In this document: in pieces, positions 1-7,416 of the stretch
Layout of the letters: each line of letters begins with the position of its first letter
How positions within the stretch are numbered: the stretch's first letter is position 1
Assembly: GCA_965602945.1 (NCBI GenBank)
Contig: CBFDBC010000095.1
Coordinates: 1-12,851, forward strand
DNA: 12,851 nt
DNA from: JAUXEH01 sp965602945
GTDB lineage: Bacteria > Acidobacteriota > Aminicenantia > Aminicenantales > Aminicenantaceae
Direction of reading: 5' to 3'
Translations under genes and position numbers: made by a program
Notes under the pieces: model-generated
Databases searched by the model: none
The model's input: only the letters and a program-made list of their open reading frames with translations
What the model was told of the DNA's origin: nothing

Positions 1-80
1 ACGGATAGAGTGTTCATGCGTCTCGGATTTTTTGATTTGTATCATGAATGGTATTTCAATTCAACTGAATTTATGGGCTA

Positions 81-109
81 TTGCAAATCATCGGTAGATG
101 TGCTAATTT
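81..109 (+). promoter_or_regulatory. predicted sigma70-type promoter of metK
   Basis: A -35-like TTGCAA at 81-86 is followed by a 17-base spacer and a -10-like TAATTT at 104-109, with TG at 101-102 forming an extended -10. Transcription would start near 116, giving a leader of about 35 nt. The surroundings are much more AT-rich than the genes. A small imperfect inverted repeat (CATC at 89-92, GATG at 97-100) lies in the spacer and could be an operator, but it is too short to claim. The leader is too short for a SAM riboswitch. Confidence 0.6.
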
Positions 110-136
110 TGCAGTTTATTTTGAGGAAGATACGTC

Positions 137-144
137 AAGGAGGT
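137..144 (+). promoter_or_regulatory. strong Shine-Dalgarno sequence of metK
   Basis: AAGGAGGT is a full match to the usual 16S anti-Shine-Dalgarno sequence and sits 6 bases before the ATG at 151. It fixes the metK start and suggests high translation. It contrasts with the asnS and corrinoid genes, which have no such site. Confidence 0.9.
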
Positions 145-150
145 TGAATC

Positions 151-1317
151 ATGAGTAAAGACGGAAAACACCTCTTTACATCCGAATCCGTGACAGAGGG
201 GCATCCCGATAAAGTCTGTGACCAGATATCGGACTCCATCCTGGATGATCTACTGGCTCAGGACCCAAAGAGCCGCGTAGCCTGCGAAACGCTGACAACG
301 ACCGGGCTGGTCCTTATAGCCGGGGAGATCTCGAGCCAGGGCTATTCGGATCTGCAGAAGGTGGTGAGGAATACGGTTAAGGAGATCGGATACGTCAAGG
401 CTTCCTATGGCTTTGACTATGAGACCTGCAGTGTCCTGTCGTCCATCCACGCCCAATCCCCTGACATCTCGATGGGCGTGGACGAATTGGAGGAGCACGA
501 ACAGGGTGCCGGCGATCAGGGACTGATGTTCGGATTTGCCTGTACCGAAACGGAAGAGCTCATGCCTCTGCCTATCATGCTGGCGCACAAACTGTCGCAG
601 CGGCTCAGTACAGTCCGGAGAGAGGGCCTGCTGGACTATCTGCGCCCGGACGGCAAGTCTCAGGTCACGGTGGAGTATGACGGCCATGTGCCCAAACGGG
701 TGGATGCCGTTGTTATCGCGGCTCAGCACAACCCGGAGGTGCCAATGGATGACCTGCGTGCGGATATCCGGGAGGCGGTCATCAAGAACGTCCTTCCTTC
801 GGAGATGCTGGATGACAACACCAGCATCTTCATCAACCGCACCGGGCGTTTCGTACAGGGTGGTCCCTTCGCGGATACCGGAGTTACGGGCCGCAAGATC
901 ATTGTCGACACCTACGGGGGAGTGGGCAGCCATGGAGGCGGATGTTTTTCCGGAAAAGATCCCTCCAAGGTCGACCGGTCCGGCTCTTACATGGCCCGCT
1001 ACATCGCCAAAAACCTGGTGGCGGCCGGGCTTGCCGACAGGATCGAGGTCCAGGTCGCATATGCCATCGGTGTGGCCGACCCTGTTTCCGTCATGGTGGA
1101 TTCCTACGGAACCGCTAGAATATCAGAAGACAGGATAGTCGATCTGATCCGGGGACATTTCGGCCTCAAACCCAAGCAGATGATCTCGGCGCTGGATCTT
1201 CTGCGGCCCATATACAGGAAGACCGCGGCCTTCGGTCATTTCGGCCGCACGGAAGAGGAATTCACCTGGGAACGTACCGACAAGGCCGAAGCCATCCGTC
1301 GTGACGCCGGACTTTAA
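151..1317 (+). CDS. metK: S-adenosylmethionine synthetase
   Basis: MetK condenses ATP and methionine into S-adenosylmethionine, the cell's main methyl donor; it is a cytosolic tetramer needing Mg2+ and K+. The 388-residue product has the normal family length. Visible hallmarks are the ATP motif GHPDK at residues 17-21, GAGDQG at 119-124, and the glycine-rich phosphate loop GGGCFSGKD at 262-270 followed by KVDRS. The loop carries Cys where most bacterial enzymes have Ala, a mild variant. The C-terminal FGHFGR and WE segment is present, so the gene is complete. The start is fixed by the Shine-Dalgarno sequence at 137-144. The gene is probably monocistronic: it has its own promoter and converges on the TPR gene 45 bases downstream. 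SAM also feeds the radical-SAM enzyme RimO encoded in this window, though that is a general dependency. Confidence 0.98.
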   Translation: MSKDGKHLFTSESVTEGHPDKVCDQISDSILDDLLAQDPKSRVACETLTTTGLVLIAGEISSQGYSDLQKVVRNTVKEIGYVKASYGFDYETCSVLSSIHAQSPDISMGVDELEEHEQGAGDQGLMFGFACTETEELMPLPIMLAHKLSQRLSTVRREGLLDYLRPDGKSQVTVEYDGHVPKRVDAVVIAAQHNPEVPMDDLRADIREAVIKNVLPSEMLDDNTSIFINRTGRFVQGGPFADTGVTGRKIIVDTYGGVGSHGGGCFSGKDPSKVDRSGSYMARYIAKNLVAAGLADRIEVQVAYAIGVADPVSVMVDSYGTARISEDRIVDLIRGHFGLKPKQMISALDLLRPIYRKTAAFGHFGRTEEEFTWERTDKAEAIRRDAGL

Positions 1318-1318
1318 A

Positions 1319-1337
1319 CCGACTGGATTTGAGTCGG
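1319..1337. terminator. possible bidirectional hairpin terminator between metK and the TPR gene
   Basis: CCGACT at 1319-1324 pairs with AGTCGG at 1332-1337 around a 7-base loop, immediately after the metK stop and inside the convergent intergenic gap. The stem is only 6 bp. Neither side has a good run of T: ACATTT follows on the plus strand and TTTAAAG on the minus strand. Termination is plausible by position but weak by sequence. Confidence 0.35.
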
Positions 1338-1362
1338 ACATTTCCGGCCGATTGCCTGTGAG

Positions 1363-2175
1363 CTACCGGATCTCCCGGTTTATCATCTCCAGATAGCGTT
1401 CGATGTTGGCCCTCATCTCCGGATCCGCTACACGTGACTGCAGGGCAGTGAATATCTCTTTGGCCTTGACGTAGTTCTTGTCCTTGAAGAAGGCGCCCGC
1501 CAGGTTGTATGTCAGGTTGATGTCCTCCGGGATGAGCCTCAATGCGTCCTGGTAACAGACGATCGCGTCCTGAAATCTTTCCGCCCTTTCGTAGATGAGC
1601 CCATTGAGGTTCAGAGCCATGGCCTGGCGTGGGTTAATATTCAGGGCACGGTTGACATATTCCAGGGCCCGCTCATTTTTTTCCTGCGTGTAGTAGAGCC
1701 TGGCGAGATTGTACAGGGGGAGCTCCCTGGAGTGGTAGGTCTCGTCGGCCGCCGCGGCCAGGAACTGCTCCTCGGCTTCGGGCAGCCTGCCGAGTTCCTG
1801 GTAGACTGATCCAAGGTGATTATGGGCATCCGTCAATGTGGGGTTCGCGACCAGGCATTGATTGAAATATTTTATGGCGTCTTCGAAGTTCCCCTTCATG
1901 GTGTGGGCCAGCCCCATGCCGTCCAGGGCCAGGTCGAAGCCGGGCTGAAGCATCAGGGCTTTTTCCAGATACTTGATGGCTTCATCCGGCTGCCCGTTGT
2001 TGAGATCCCGCGCCTGGGTAACGATTGTTATGCGGGAGTTGAGATAAAAAATTCCGACGTTGTACTGGTACTTGGGATTCTCTTCCCTTTCCTTGTCGAC
2101 TCTTTGCTCACTGGTTGCACAGAAGCTCAGTGTCAGGCTGAGCAGTACTGCCGCCGCTGACCGTGTGTATTTCAT
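1363..2175 (-). CDS. TPR-repeat lipoprotein, PilF/PilW-like
   Basis: The 270-residue protein begins with a basic, then hydrophobic leader (residues 1-18) ending in Cys19, which suggests a lipoprotein or at least an exported protein. The lipobox-like LSFC has Phe before the Cys, unlike the usual Gly/Ala/Ser, so lipidation is uncertain. Residues from about 60 to 245 are tandem tetratricopeptide repeats with the usual A-x-x-Y-x-x-A-L-x-x-x-P pattern, for example near 64-78, 98-112, 167-182 and 202-216. TPR proteins are protein-binding scaffolds. The size and layout resemble the type IV pilus assembly lipoprotein PilF/PilW, but no pilus genes are nearby, so that role is only a suggestion. It is the last gene of the minus-strand operon; its ATG overlaps the gpsA stop as ATGA at 2172-2175. 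Confidence 0.8.
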   Translation of the reverse strand: MKYTRSAAAVLLSLTLSFCATSEQRVDKEREENPKYQYNVGIFYLNSRITIVTQARDLNNGQPDEAIKYLEKALMLQPGFDLALDGMGLAHTMKGNFEDAIKYFNQCLVANPTLTDAHNHLGSVYQELGRLPEAEEQFLAAAADETYHSRELPLYNLARLYYTQEKNERALEYVNRALNINPRQAMALNLNGLIYERAERFQDAIVCYQDALRLIPEDINLTYNLAGAFFKDKNYVKAKEIFTALQSRVADPEMRANIERYLEMINREIR

Positions 2176-3191
2176 TGCACTTCCTCTTCGGATAGGAATT
2201 CTTTTCTGAGTTTGCGGGACATGAGATCCTGCAGAGCGGTCCGGGAATCCTTGCCTTCGTAAAGTATCTGATAGACCTGCTCCAGGATCGGCATCTCGAC
2301 TTTCTCTCTTTGAGCCAGTCGATAGGCCGAAAGGGTCGTGCCGATCCCCTCCGCCACCATCTGCATGCCCGAAACGATGTCCTCCAATGGTTTTCCCTTT
2401 CCCAGTTCATAACCCACATACCGGTTCCTGCTGAGGCTTCCGGTGCAGGTCAGAACCAGGTCGCCGATCCCGGCCAACCCGGCAAAAGTTTCCTGTTTCG
2501 CTCCCAATTGTACGCCAAGTCGGGTAACCTCTGCAATTCCCCGGGTGATCAGAGCCGCCAGAGAATTGGAGCCGAATTCCAGCCCGTCGGAGATGCCGGC
2601 CGCGATAGCGATCACATTCTTCAAGGCCCCCGCCAGTTCGACTCCCACCAGATCGTCGGACGTGTAGATCCGAAGATAGGAGTGGGAGGCCAGGTGCTGA
2701 ACCTCTTTGGCCAGCTCTTTGTCGCCAGAGGCCGCAACCACGGCCGTGGGGTGAGACTCCGCAACCTCCCGGGCGAAACTGGGGCCGGAGAGGGCGGCGA
2801 TCCGCGGCTTGAACCGGGCTGAAAAGACCTCTTTCATGAGCTCGCTCATCCTTTTCAGTGTTTCCTTCTCGATTCCTTTGGTGAGGCTGACCAGGGGCGT
2901 GCCTGGGCCCAGGATCGGAAGCAGACGCCCGTACATGGGACGGCAGTACTCCGAGGGGATCGCGATGAACAGGATGTCCGCCCCGGCGGCCGCGTCTTCC
3001 AGGTCATGGTGGAAGGAGACGGGAGAAGGGAACACGGAGCCGGGCAGGAATTTCCGGTTCTCACGGTACTTGAGGGCATGCTCATAGACGTCCGCCTCCC
3101 GGATCCAGAGGCGTGTAGCCAGGTTTTTCCTTCCGAGGTGCAGAGCGAATGCGCTGCCCCAACTCCCTCCTCCGATCACGCATGCATTCAT
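2172..3191 (-). CDS. gpsA: NAD(P)-dependent glycerol-3-phosphate dehydrogenase
   Basis: GpsA reduces dihydroxyacetone phosphate to sn-glycerol-3-phosphate, the backbone of phospholipids. From the ATG at 3191 the product has 339 residues, normal for the family. The Rossmann motif GGGSWG is at residues 7-12, the SGPSFAREV segment at 135-143, the catalytic Lys at about 191 in GALKN, and the C-terminal substrate region near 238-260 (GLAGIGDL, then SRNR). The frame stays open upstream to 3548, but that extension is antisense-like arginine- and proline-rich translation over plsY. The start is also set by the ATGA overlap with the plsY stop (3188-3191). PlsY, encoded just upstream in the operon, uses the acyl acceptor that GpsA makes, so the two form a direct metabolic pair. 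Confidence 0.97.
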   Translation of the reverse strand: MNACVIGGGSWGSAFALHLGRKNLATRLWIREADVYEHALKYRENRKFLPGSVFPSPVSFHHDLEDAAAGADILFIAIPSEYCRPMYGRLLPILGPGTPLVSLTKGIEKETLKRMSELMKEVFSARFKPRIAALSGPSFAREVAESHPTAVVAASGDKELAKEVQHLASHSYLRIYTSDDLVGVELAGALKNVIAIAAGISDGLEFGSNSLAALITRGIAEVTRLGVQLGAKQETFAGLAGIGDLVLTCTGSLSRNRYVGYELGKGKPLEDIVSGMQMVAEGIGTTLSAYRLAQREKVEMPILEQVYQILYEGKDSRTALQDLMSRKLRKEFLSEEEVQ

Positions 3192-3778
3192 GTTGCCTTT
3201 TCTCCCAGTTTTTTTTCTGTACCACTCAGGATGCGGCCTATGTTCGCCCGGTGCCTGTGTACGATCAACACAAACATGGCTGTGCCCAAAAGGATCGCTC
3301 CGGTCTGTTTTCCGAAAATAAGTATGAAGAAGGGGAGGCTGAGGAAGGCGGCCAGCGAACCCAAGGACACGAAGCGCGTGAGGGCCACGACGATGATCCA
3401 GACGGCGATGGCGCACAGCAGGGGCAGGGGTGCGAGCACGGCAAAAGCGCCGACGGAGGTGGCCACGCCCTTCCCGCCCCTGAATCGAATGTAGACCGGG
3501 AAACAGTGGCCTAAAACCGCCAGAAAGCCCGCTGTGTAGGCCACCCATGGCTCCGGAAACAGCCTCAGGGCCAGATAGACGGGGATGGCCCCCTTCAGGA
3601 CATCGCTGAGGCCTACAGGCAGTGCCAGTTTCCAGCCCGAGACCCTCAGCACGTTGGTCGCGCCGATGTTCGTGCTCCCCAAGCCCCGGATATCTTTTTT
3701 TTCTTTGAGCCGGTAGAGGATGTAACCCGTGGGCACAGAGCCCAGCAGATAGGCGGCGAAAAGGAAAATATATTTCAT
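3188..3778 (-). CDS. plsY: acyl-phosphate:glycerol-3-phosphate acyltransferase
   Basis: PlsY is an inner-membrane enzyme that moves the acyl group from acyl-phosphate to glycerol-3-phosphate, giving lysophosphatidate, the first committed step of phospholipid synthesis in most bacteria. The 196-residue product is hydrophobic with about five membrane segments. The three family motifs are visible: GSTNIGATN at residues 34-42, HCFPVYIRFRGGKGVAT at 91-107 (the G3P-binding glycine loop), and HRANIGRILSGTE at 176-188. The first motif has Thr where Gly is most common. The gene overlaps thpR upstream (ATGA at 3775-3778) and gpsA downstream (ATGA at 3188-3191), which suggests translational coupling. 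The acyl-phosphate donor is normally made by PlsX, whose gene is not in the window. Confidence 0.97.
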   Translation of the reverse strand: MKYIFLFAAYLLGSVPTGYILYRLKEKKDIRGLGSTNIGATNVLRVSGWKLALPVGLSDVLKGAIPVYLALRLFPEPWVAYTAGFLAVLGHCFPVYIRFRGGKGVATSVGAFAVLAPLPLLCAIAVWIIVVALTRFVSLGSLAAFLSLPFFILIFGKQTGAILLGTAMFVLIVHRHRANIGRILSGTEKKLGEKAT

Positions 3779-4332
3779 GACAGACCCGCTGTGTGGATTC
3801 GGGAGTATTCCGCTCCCGTGGGTTTCAATACACTCTTGAAGAGGATGACCGAGCCTGCCTGTATTTTTCCGAATGCAGTTCGATCCTTCCGGCGCAGGAA
3901 CTCGAGGACGGCCTCCAGGTTGTGAGGGGCCTTGACCCTGCCCAGCGTCAGATGGGGATTGAAGCGGCGGTTTTCCCTGGGGAATCCGATAGATTCCAGC
4001 CTATCCTCCAGATCCTTGTGCAGCGCCTCAAGGGGCTGGCTCTGGGAGATCCCCGCCCAAATGACCCGGGGAGCCCGTTTGTTGGAAGGAAAGGTCCCAG
4101 TGCCCGAAAATTCCAGAGAGAAGGACGCATGATGGGCCGTGACGTCATCCAGGATCGACCGGATCGCGGCGGCTTTTTCGGTGGAAACCTCTCCCAGAAA
4201 CTTGAGAGTCAGGTGCAAACCTTCCGGCCTGACCCACCGTACCGGGGCGTCAAGGCGTCCTATCTCCCGCAAGAAGCCGAGGAGAGTGTCCCGTACCGCA
4301 TCGGAGAGCTCGATTGCGATAAATGCGCGCAT
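3775..4332 (-). CDS. thpR: RNA 2',3'-cyclic phosphodiesterase (LigT/2H family)
   Basis: The 185-residue protein belongs to the 2H phosphoesterase superfamily, defined by two H-x-T/S-x tetrapeptides. Both are clear: HLTL at residues 40-43 and HLTL at 127-130, with the usual FIAI start and a FPRENRRFNPH lead-in to the second. Family members hydrolyse 2',3'-cyclic phosphate RNA ends to 2'-phosphate, and some show 2'-5' RNA ligase activity in vitro; the cellular role is poorly defined. The ATG at 4332 comes 5 bases after the cinA stop and has no strong ribosome binding site, so it probably depends on translation of cinA. Its placement between cinA and plsY is common in the deltaproteobacterial version of this cluster, as I recall it, but no functional link to lipid synthesis is evident. 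Confidence 0.93.
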   Translation of the reverse strand: MRAFIAIELSDAVRDTLLGFLREIGRLDAPVRWVRPEGLHLTLKFLGEVSTEKAAAIRSILDDVTAHHASFSLEFSGTGTFPSNKRAPRVIWAGISQSQPLEALHKDLEDRLESIGFPRENRRFNPHLTLGRVKAPHNLEAVLEFLRRKDRTAFGKIQAGSVILFKSVLKPTGAEYSRIHTAGLS

Positions 4333-4337
4333 GTTTG

Positions 4338-5612
4338 TTACTCGTGAGCTTGGATGGGCCGCAGCAGCCGCCTCCTCAGCATGTCCAGGGCCTTCTGAGC
4401 GGAGCGCTGTTTCACGGATTCGCGTCCTCCCAGGAACAGGTTCTTCTCGATCTGTGTGTCTCCCATGCCGGCCAGAGAGATGTACACCAGCCCCACCGGT
4501 TTTTCCTCGGTCCCTCCCCCGGGTCCCGCTATCCCTGTGATGCCCAGACCGAAGGTCGCTCCCGAGATTCTCCGGACGTTTTCTGCCATGGCCGAGGCGA
4601 CCTGAGGGCTCACGGCGCCGTGTTCTTCGAGTAGGGAGGCGGGGACATCAAGGAGGCGGATCTTGGCCTGGTTGGAATATACCTGCACACCCTCGAGGAA
4701 ATAGGCGGAGCTTCTCGGTACATTCGTGATACGGTGTCCGAGGAGCCCGCCGGTGCAGGATTCCGCGGTGGCCAGGGTGTATCGATTCTCACGGAGCAGT
4801 TTCCCGATGACGTCTTCCAGCTCTTCATCCGCCAGAGTAAAAATGTTCTCACCCAGCCGTTCTGAGATAGCTGCGACCGGGCGGGTAAGCTTTTCCCCGG
4901 CATCCTCTCCGCTCAGGTTCGAAAACGCAGTCAGGTGGATCTCGATCTGGCCCGGGGAGGCGAGGACAGTCAGGTCGATGTCGGGCATTATGCCGGGATA
5001 AAGATCTGAGATCAGGTCTTCCGTCTTCGATTCCGTCAAGCCGGCGATCTTCAGTGCCTTCCGCACCTGGAAGCCTTCACGTTTTGCCTGAAGACGGGGA
5101 AGGACCAGGGACAGGAACATGGGTTGGATCTCGCGGGGCGGCCCAGGCAGGAGCACGTATGTCTGCCCTCCGGAAACCAGCCATGCTCCCGGCGCCGTGC
5201 CATTGGGGTTTTCCAGCGGCATGGAGCCCTCGATGACAAAGGCCTGTTTGCGGTTCACCTCAGATATCGAGATGCCGCGCCTCCTGAATCGATCCTGGAT
5301 CTGCTCCCAGAGTGATTCCCGAAAGATCAGCCTTTTGCCCAATGCCGCAGCCAGGGTTTCCCGGGTTCTGTCATCCTGCGTGGGACCCAGCCCTCCCATG
5401 ATCAGGATCAGGTCAGATCGCTCTGAGGCTGTCCGGATGCAGGATGCCAGCTCGTCTTCCTTATCCCCGACTACCGTCTTGAAAGAGACCCTCATGCCCA
5501 GTTGGTTGAGATGCCGGGTCAGGAAGAGCGAATTGGTGTCCAGATGGTAGGGTGTGAGCAGTTCGGAGCCCACGGCCAGGATCTCGATCTTTGTGCGCCT
5601 GCTGTCCGTCAT
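4338..5612 (-). CDS. cinA: CinA-family protein, COG1058 plus PncC nicotinamide-nucleotide amidase
   Basis: This is the full two-domain CinA form of 424 residues. The N-terminal MoCF/COG1058 domain (about 1-170) shows GSELL near 15-19, GGLGPTQDDRTRE at 73-85, PNGTAPG at 136-142 and LPGPPREI at 155-162; in other species this domain has ADP-ribose pyrophosphatase activity. The C-terminal PncC domain (about 265-420) carries AESCTGG with the nucleophile Ser285, YSNQAK at 312-317 and GITGIAGPGGG at 357-367; it deamidates nicotinamide mononucleotide to nicotinate mononucleotide in NAD salvage. The usual F-x-G-G stretch before YSN reads FLEGVQV here, with Glu for Gly, a small deviation. The protein is also called competence/damage-inducible, but nothing here suggests competence. 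The ATG overlaps the pgpA stop as ATGA (5609-5612). Confidence 0.96.
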   Translation of the reverse strand: MTDSRRTKIEILAVGSELLTPYHLDTNSLFLTRHLNQLGMRVSFKTVVGDKEDELASCIRTASERSDLILIMGGLGPTQDDRTRETLAAALGKRLIFRESLWEQIQDRFRRRGISISEVNRKQAFVIEGSMPLENPNGTAPGAWLVSGGQTYVLLPGPPREIQPMFLSLVLPRLQAKREGFQVRKALKIAGLTESKTEDLISDLYPGIMPDIDLTVLASPGQIEIHLTAFSNLSGEDAGEKLTRPVAAISERLGENIFTLADEELEDVIGKLLRENRYTLATAESCTGGLLGHRITNVPRSSAYFLEGVQVYSNQAKIRLLDVPASLLEEHGAVSPQVASAMAENVRRISGATFGLGITGIAGPGGGTEEKPVGLVYISLAGMGDTQIEKNLFLGGRESVKQRSAQKALDMLRRRLLRPIQAHE

Positions 5613-6061
5613 CGCACCAGAAGGAAGATATTCAGGATGACACTGGCGTAGATCCCTGCCAGGATGTCATCCAGCATGATACCCCAACCGGCCCTGAAGG
5701 ATTCCGCCTTGTGGATAAACAGAGGCTTTATGACGTCGAAAACCCGGAAGAGAAAGAAACTGGCCAACACCAAACCCCAGGTGGGGGGGACCAGAAGCAG
5801 TGCCGTCCACTGGCCCACAGCCTCGTCGATGACCACGGTCCGGGGATCTTTCTTATTCAGCCGGGCTGCGTAGGCGGATGAGGCCCAAACCCCTATAAAG
5901 TAGACAACCAGGCCGATCGCAAGATAAGGCGCCCATGGAAGCCTGTGGAACCAGAATTTGTAGCCCAGTGCTATGAGCAGACTGGCGAAGGTGCCTGGGG
6001 CGACAGGGAAATACCCCGCCCCGAAGAAGGTTGCCAAGCCGTTGAATAGAAGTCGCATCAT
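5609..6061 (-). CDS. pgpA: phosphatidylglycerophosphatase A
   Basis: PgpA dephosphorylates phosphatidylglycerophosphate to phosphatidylglycerol at the inner membrane. The 150-residue product is mostly hydrophobic, with about four membrane stretches. Family signatures are the N-terminal GAGYFPVAPGTFAS (residues 14-27), the metal-site motif DPRTVVIDEAVGQW (72-85), FRVFDVIKP (105-113) and GIMLDDILAGIYA (127-139). Length and motif order are normal. Two ATG codons are adjacent (6061 and 6058); the first gives an ATGA overlap with the rimO stop and the second a one-base overlap. It is the third phospholipid-pathway gene in the operon, with plsY and gpsA. Confidence 0.96.
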   Translation of the reverse strand: MMRLLFNGLATFFGAGYFPVAPGTFASLLIALGYKFWFHRLPWAPYLAIGLVVYFIGVWASSAYAARLNKKDPRTVVIDEAVGQWTALLLVPPTWGLVLASFFLFRVFDVIKPLFIHKAESFRAGWGIMLDDILAGIYASVILNIFLLVR

Positions 6062-7386
6062 ATCAGTTTCCCATGTAGATCATATACGTCGCTGCGCAGG
6101 ATTTCAACCGTTCGTACGGTTCCGGACGGGACATCGACCGGGGTCTCGGGGATCAACACCACTCCATCCACCTCCGGAGCCTGGTATCGGGTTCGGCCCA
6201 TGAGCACGTTCTGTTCCCCCTGCAGCCTGCCTTCGAGAAGCACGGGGACACGGGCCCCCACATACCGTTCGCTCCGTTTGGCTGAGATGCCGGCCTGGAT
6301 CTCCATGATCTCCTGACGCCGGTCTTCTTTCTCCCGCATGGGGACCGTATCTTCCAGGGAAGCACATGGTGCGTCGGATTCATGCGAATAGGTGAACACA
6401 CCAAGGTGGTCGAACTGGGCCTCGCGCACGAATTCCTTGAGATGCGCGAATTCCGTTGGGCCTTCGCCGGGAAATCCCACGATGAGCGAGGTGCGGAGCG
6501 CCGCGTCGGGCAGGCGATCCCGGATCTTGGCGATCAAACGGAGCGCCCGAGTGCCGTCCAGGCCTCTTCTCATCTTCCGGACCATGGTGGGATCCGCGTG
6601 CTGGAACGGGCTGTCGACATAAGAACAGATCTTTTCCGCGCGCATGGTGTCGAGCAGCCGGTCCGTGATCTCCTCGGGGTAGCTGTAAAGCACCCGGATC
6701 CAGCTGAGATTCGGGATCTTTTCCAGATGTTCCAGGAGCTGAGCCAGCCCGTCTCCCAGTCCCACGTCACGCCCGTAATAGGTAGAGTCCTGCGAGATGA
6801 GGTTGACCTCTTTGACTCCCCGGCCGGCGAGCTCCCTCGCCTCGCTCACCACGGACTCAACACTCCGTGACCGGTATGGGCCCTTGATCCGAGGTATGGT
6901 ACAGAAAGCACAACTGTGAGAGCACCCCTCGGAGATCTTGATATAGGCCCAGGCCGGGGGCGTGGATATTTCCCTGGGAGACGCATGGCCGTAGAGAAAA
7001 CAGCTCTCGTCGGGATCGTAGCGTTTCCCTTCGATGAGCTGTACGATGTGATGGAAATCGTTGACTCCCGTCCACAGGTCGATCTGCGGAAATTTTTGCC
7101 GCAGGGCTGTCAGGTCTTTCTGAACATAGCAGCCGGCAGCCACCAGCGTTACACCAGGTTTCTGCCGCTTGATGCGGAGGGCATCCCGAAAATGCTCTTC
7201 CGCCTCTTCTCGGGCCGGCCGGATGAATCCGCAGGTGTTGACTATGATGATGTCCGCCCCGGCCAGTTCCGTCTCCAGCGCGTACCTTCCGGACTGCAGC
7301 AGATAACCCAGCATGACCTCGCTGTCCACCAGGTTCTTGGCGCAGCCGAGGCTGATCAACGCGACGCGTTTTGTGCTGTCCCCCAT
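6058..7386 (-). CDS. rimO: ribosomal protein S12 methylthiotransferase
   Basis: RimO is a radical-SAM enzyme that adds a methylthio group to a conserved aspartate of ribosomal protein S12. The 442-residue product has the three-part layout: an N-terminal UPF0004 domain with cluster cysteines Cys15 (SLGCAKN), Cys52 (NTCGF) and Cys86 (AAGCY); a radical-SAM core with the CxxxCxxC cluster motif at Cys155, Cys159 and Cys162; and a C-terminal TRAM domain from about residue 378. The SLGCAKNLVDSE opening and the DSTYYGRD segment favour RimO over the tRNA enzyme MiaB. The start lies 30 bases after the asnS stop and has only a weak purine stretch upstream, so it is probably read from the asnS transcript. 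It depends on SAM and on Fe-S cluster assembly. Confidence 0.97.
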   Translation of the reverse strand: MGDSTKRVALISLGCAKNLVDSEVMLGYLLQSGRYALETELAGADIIIVNTCGFIRPAREEAEEHFRDALRIKRQKPGVTLVAAGCYVQKDLTALRQKFPQIDLWTGVNDFHHIVQLIEGKRYDPDESCFLYGHASPREISTPPAWAYIKISEGCSHSCAFCTIPRIKGPYRSRSVESVVSEARELAGRGVKEVNLISQDSTYYGRDVGLGDGLAQLLEHLEKIPNLSWIRVLYSYPEEITDRLLDTMRAEKICSYVDSPFQHADPTMVRKMRRGLDGTRALRLIAKIRDRLPDAALRTSLIVGFPGEGPTEFAHLKEFVREAQFDHLGVFTYSHESDAPCASLEDTVPMREKEDRRQEIMEIQAGISAKRSERYVGARVPVLLEGRLQGEQNVLMGRTRYQAPEVDGVVLIPETPVDVPSGTVRTVEILRSDVYDLHGKLI

Positions 7387-7416
7387 GACGGTATCGCCCC
7401 GGTTCCCAACCCGCGG

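Noticed and set aside
1..150. SAM riboswitch upstream of metK
   Set aside because: No paired-stem architecture or known SAM aptamer pattern is visible, and the predicted leader is only about 35 nt.
250..933. Minus-strand open frame of 227 codons inside metK
   Set aside because: It is antisense to highly conserved MetK motifs and shows no family features or ribosome binding site; a codon-bias shadow.
3192..3548. Upstream extension of the gpsA reading frame
   Set aside because: It overlaps plsY in another frame and translates to a low-complexity Arg/Pro/Gly-rich stretch; the ATG at 3191 starts directly before the GpsA Rossmann motif.
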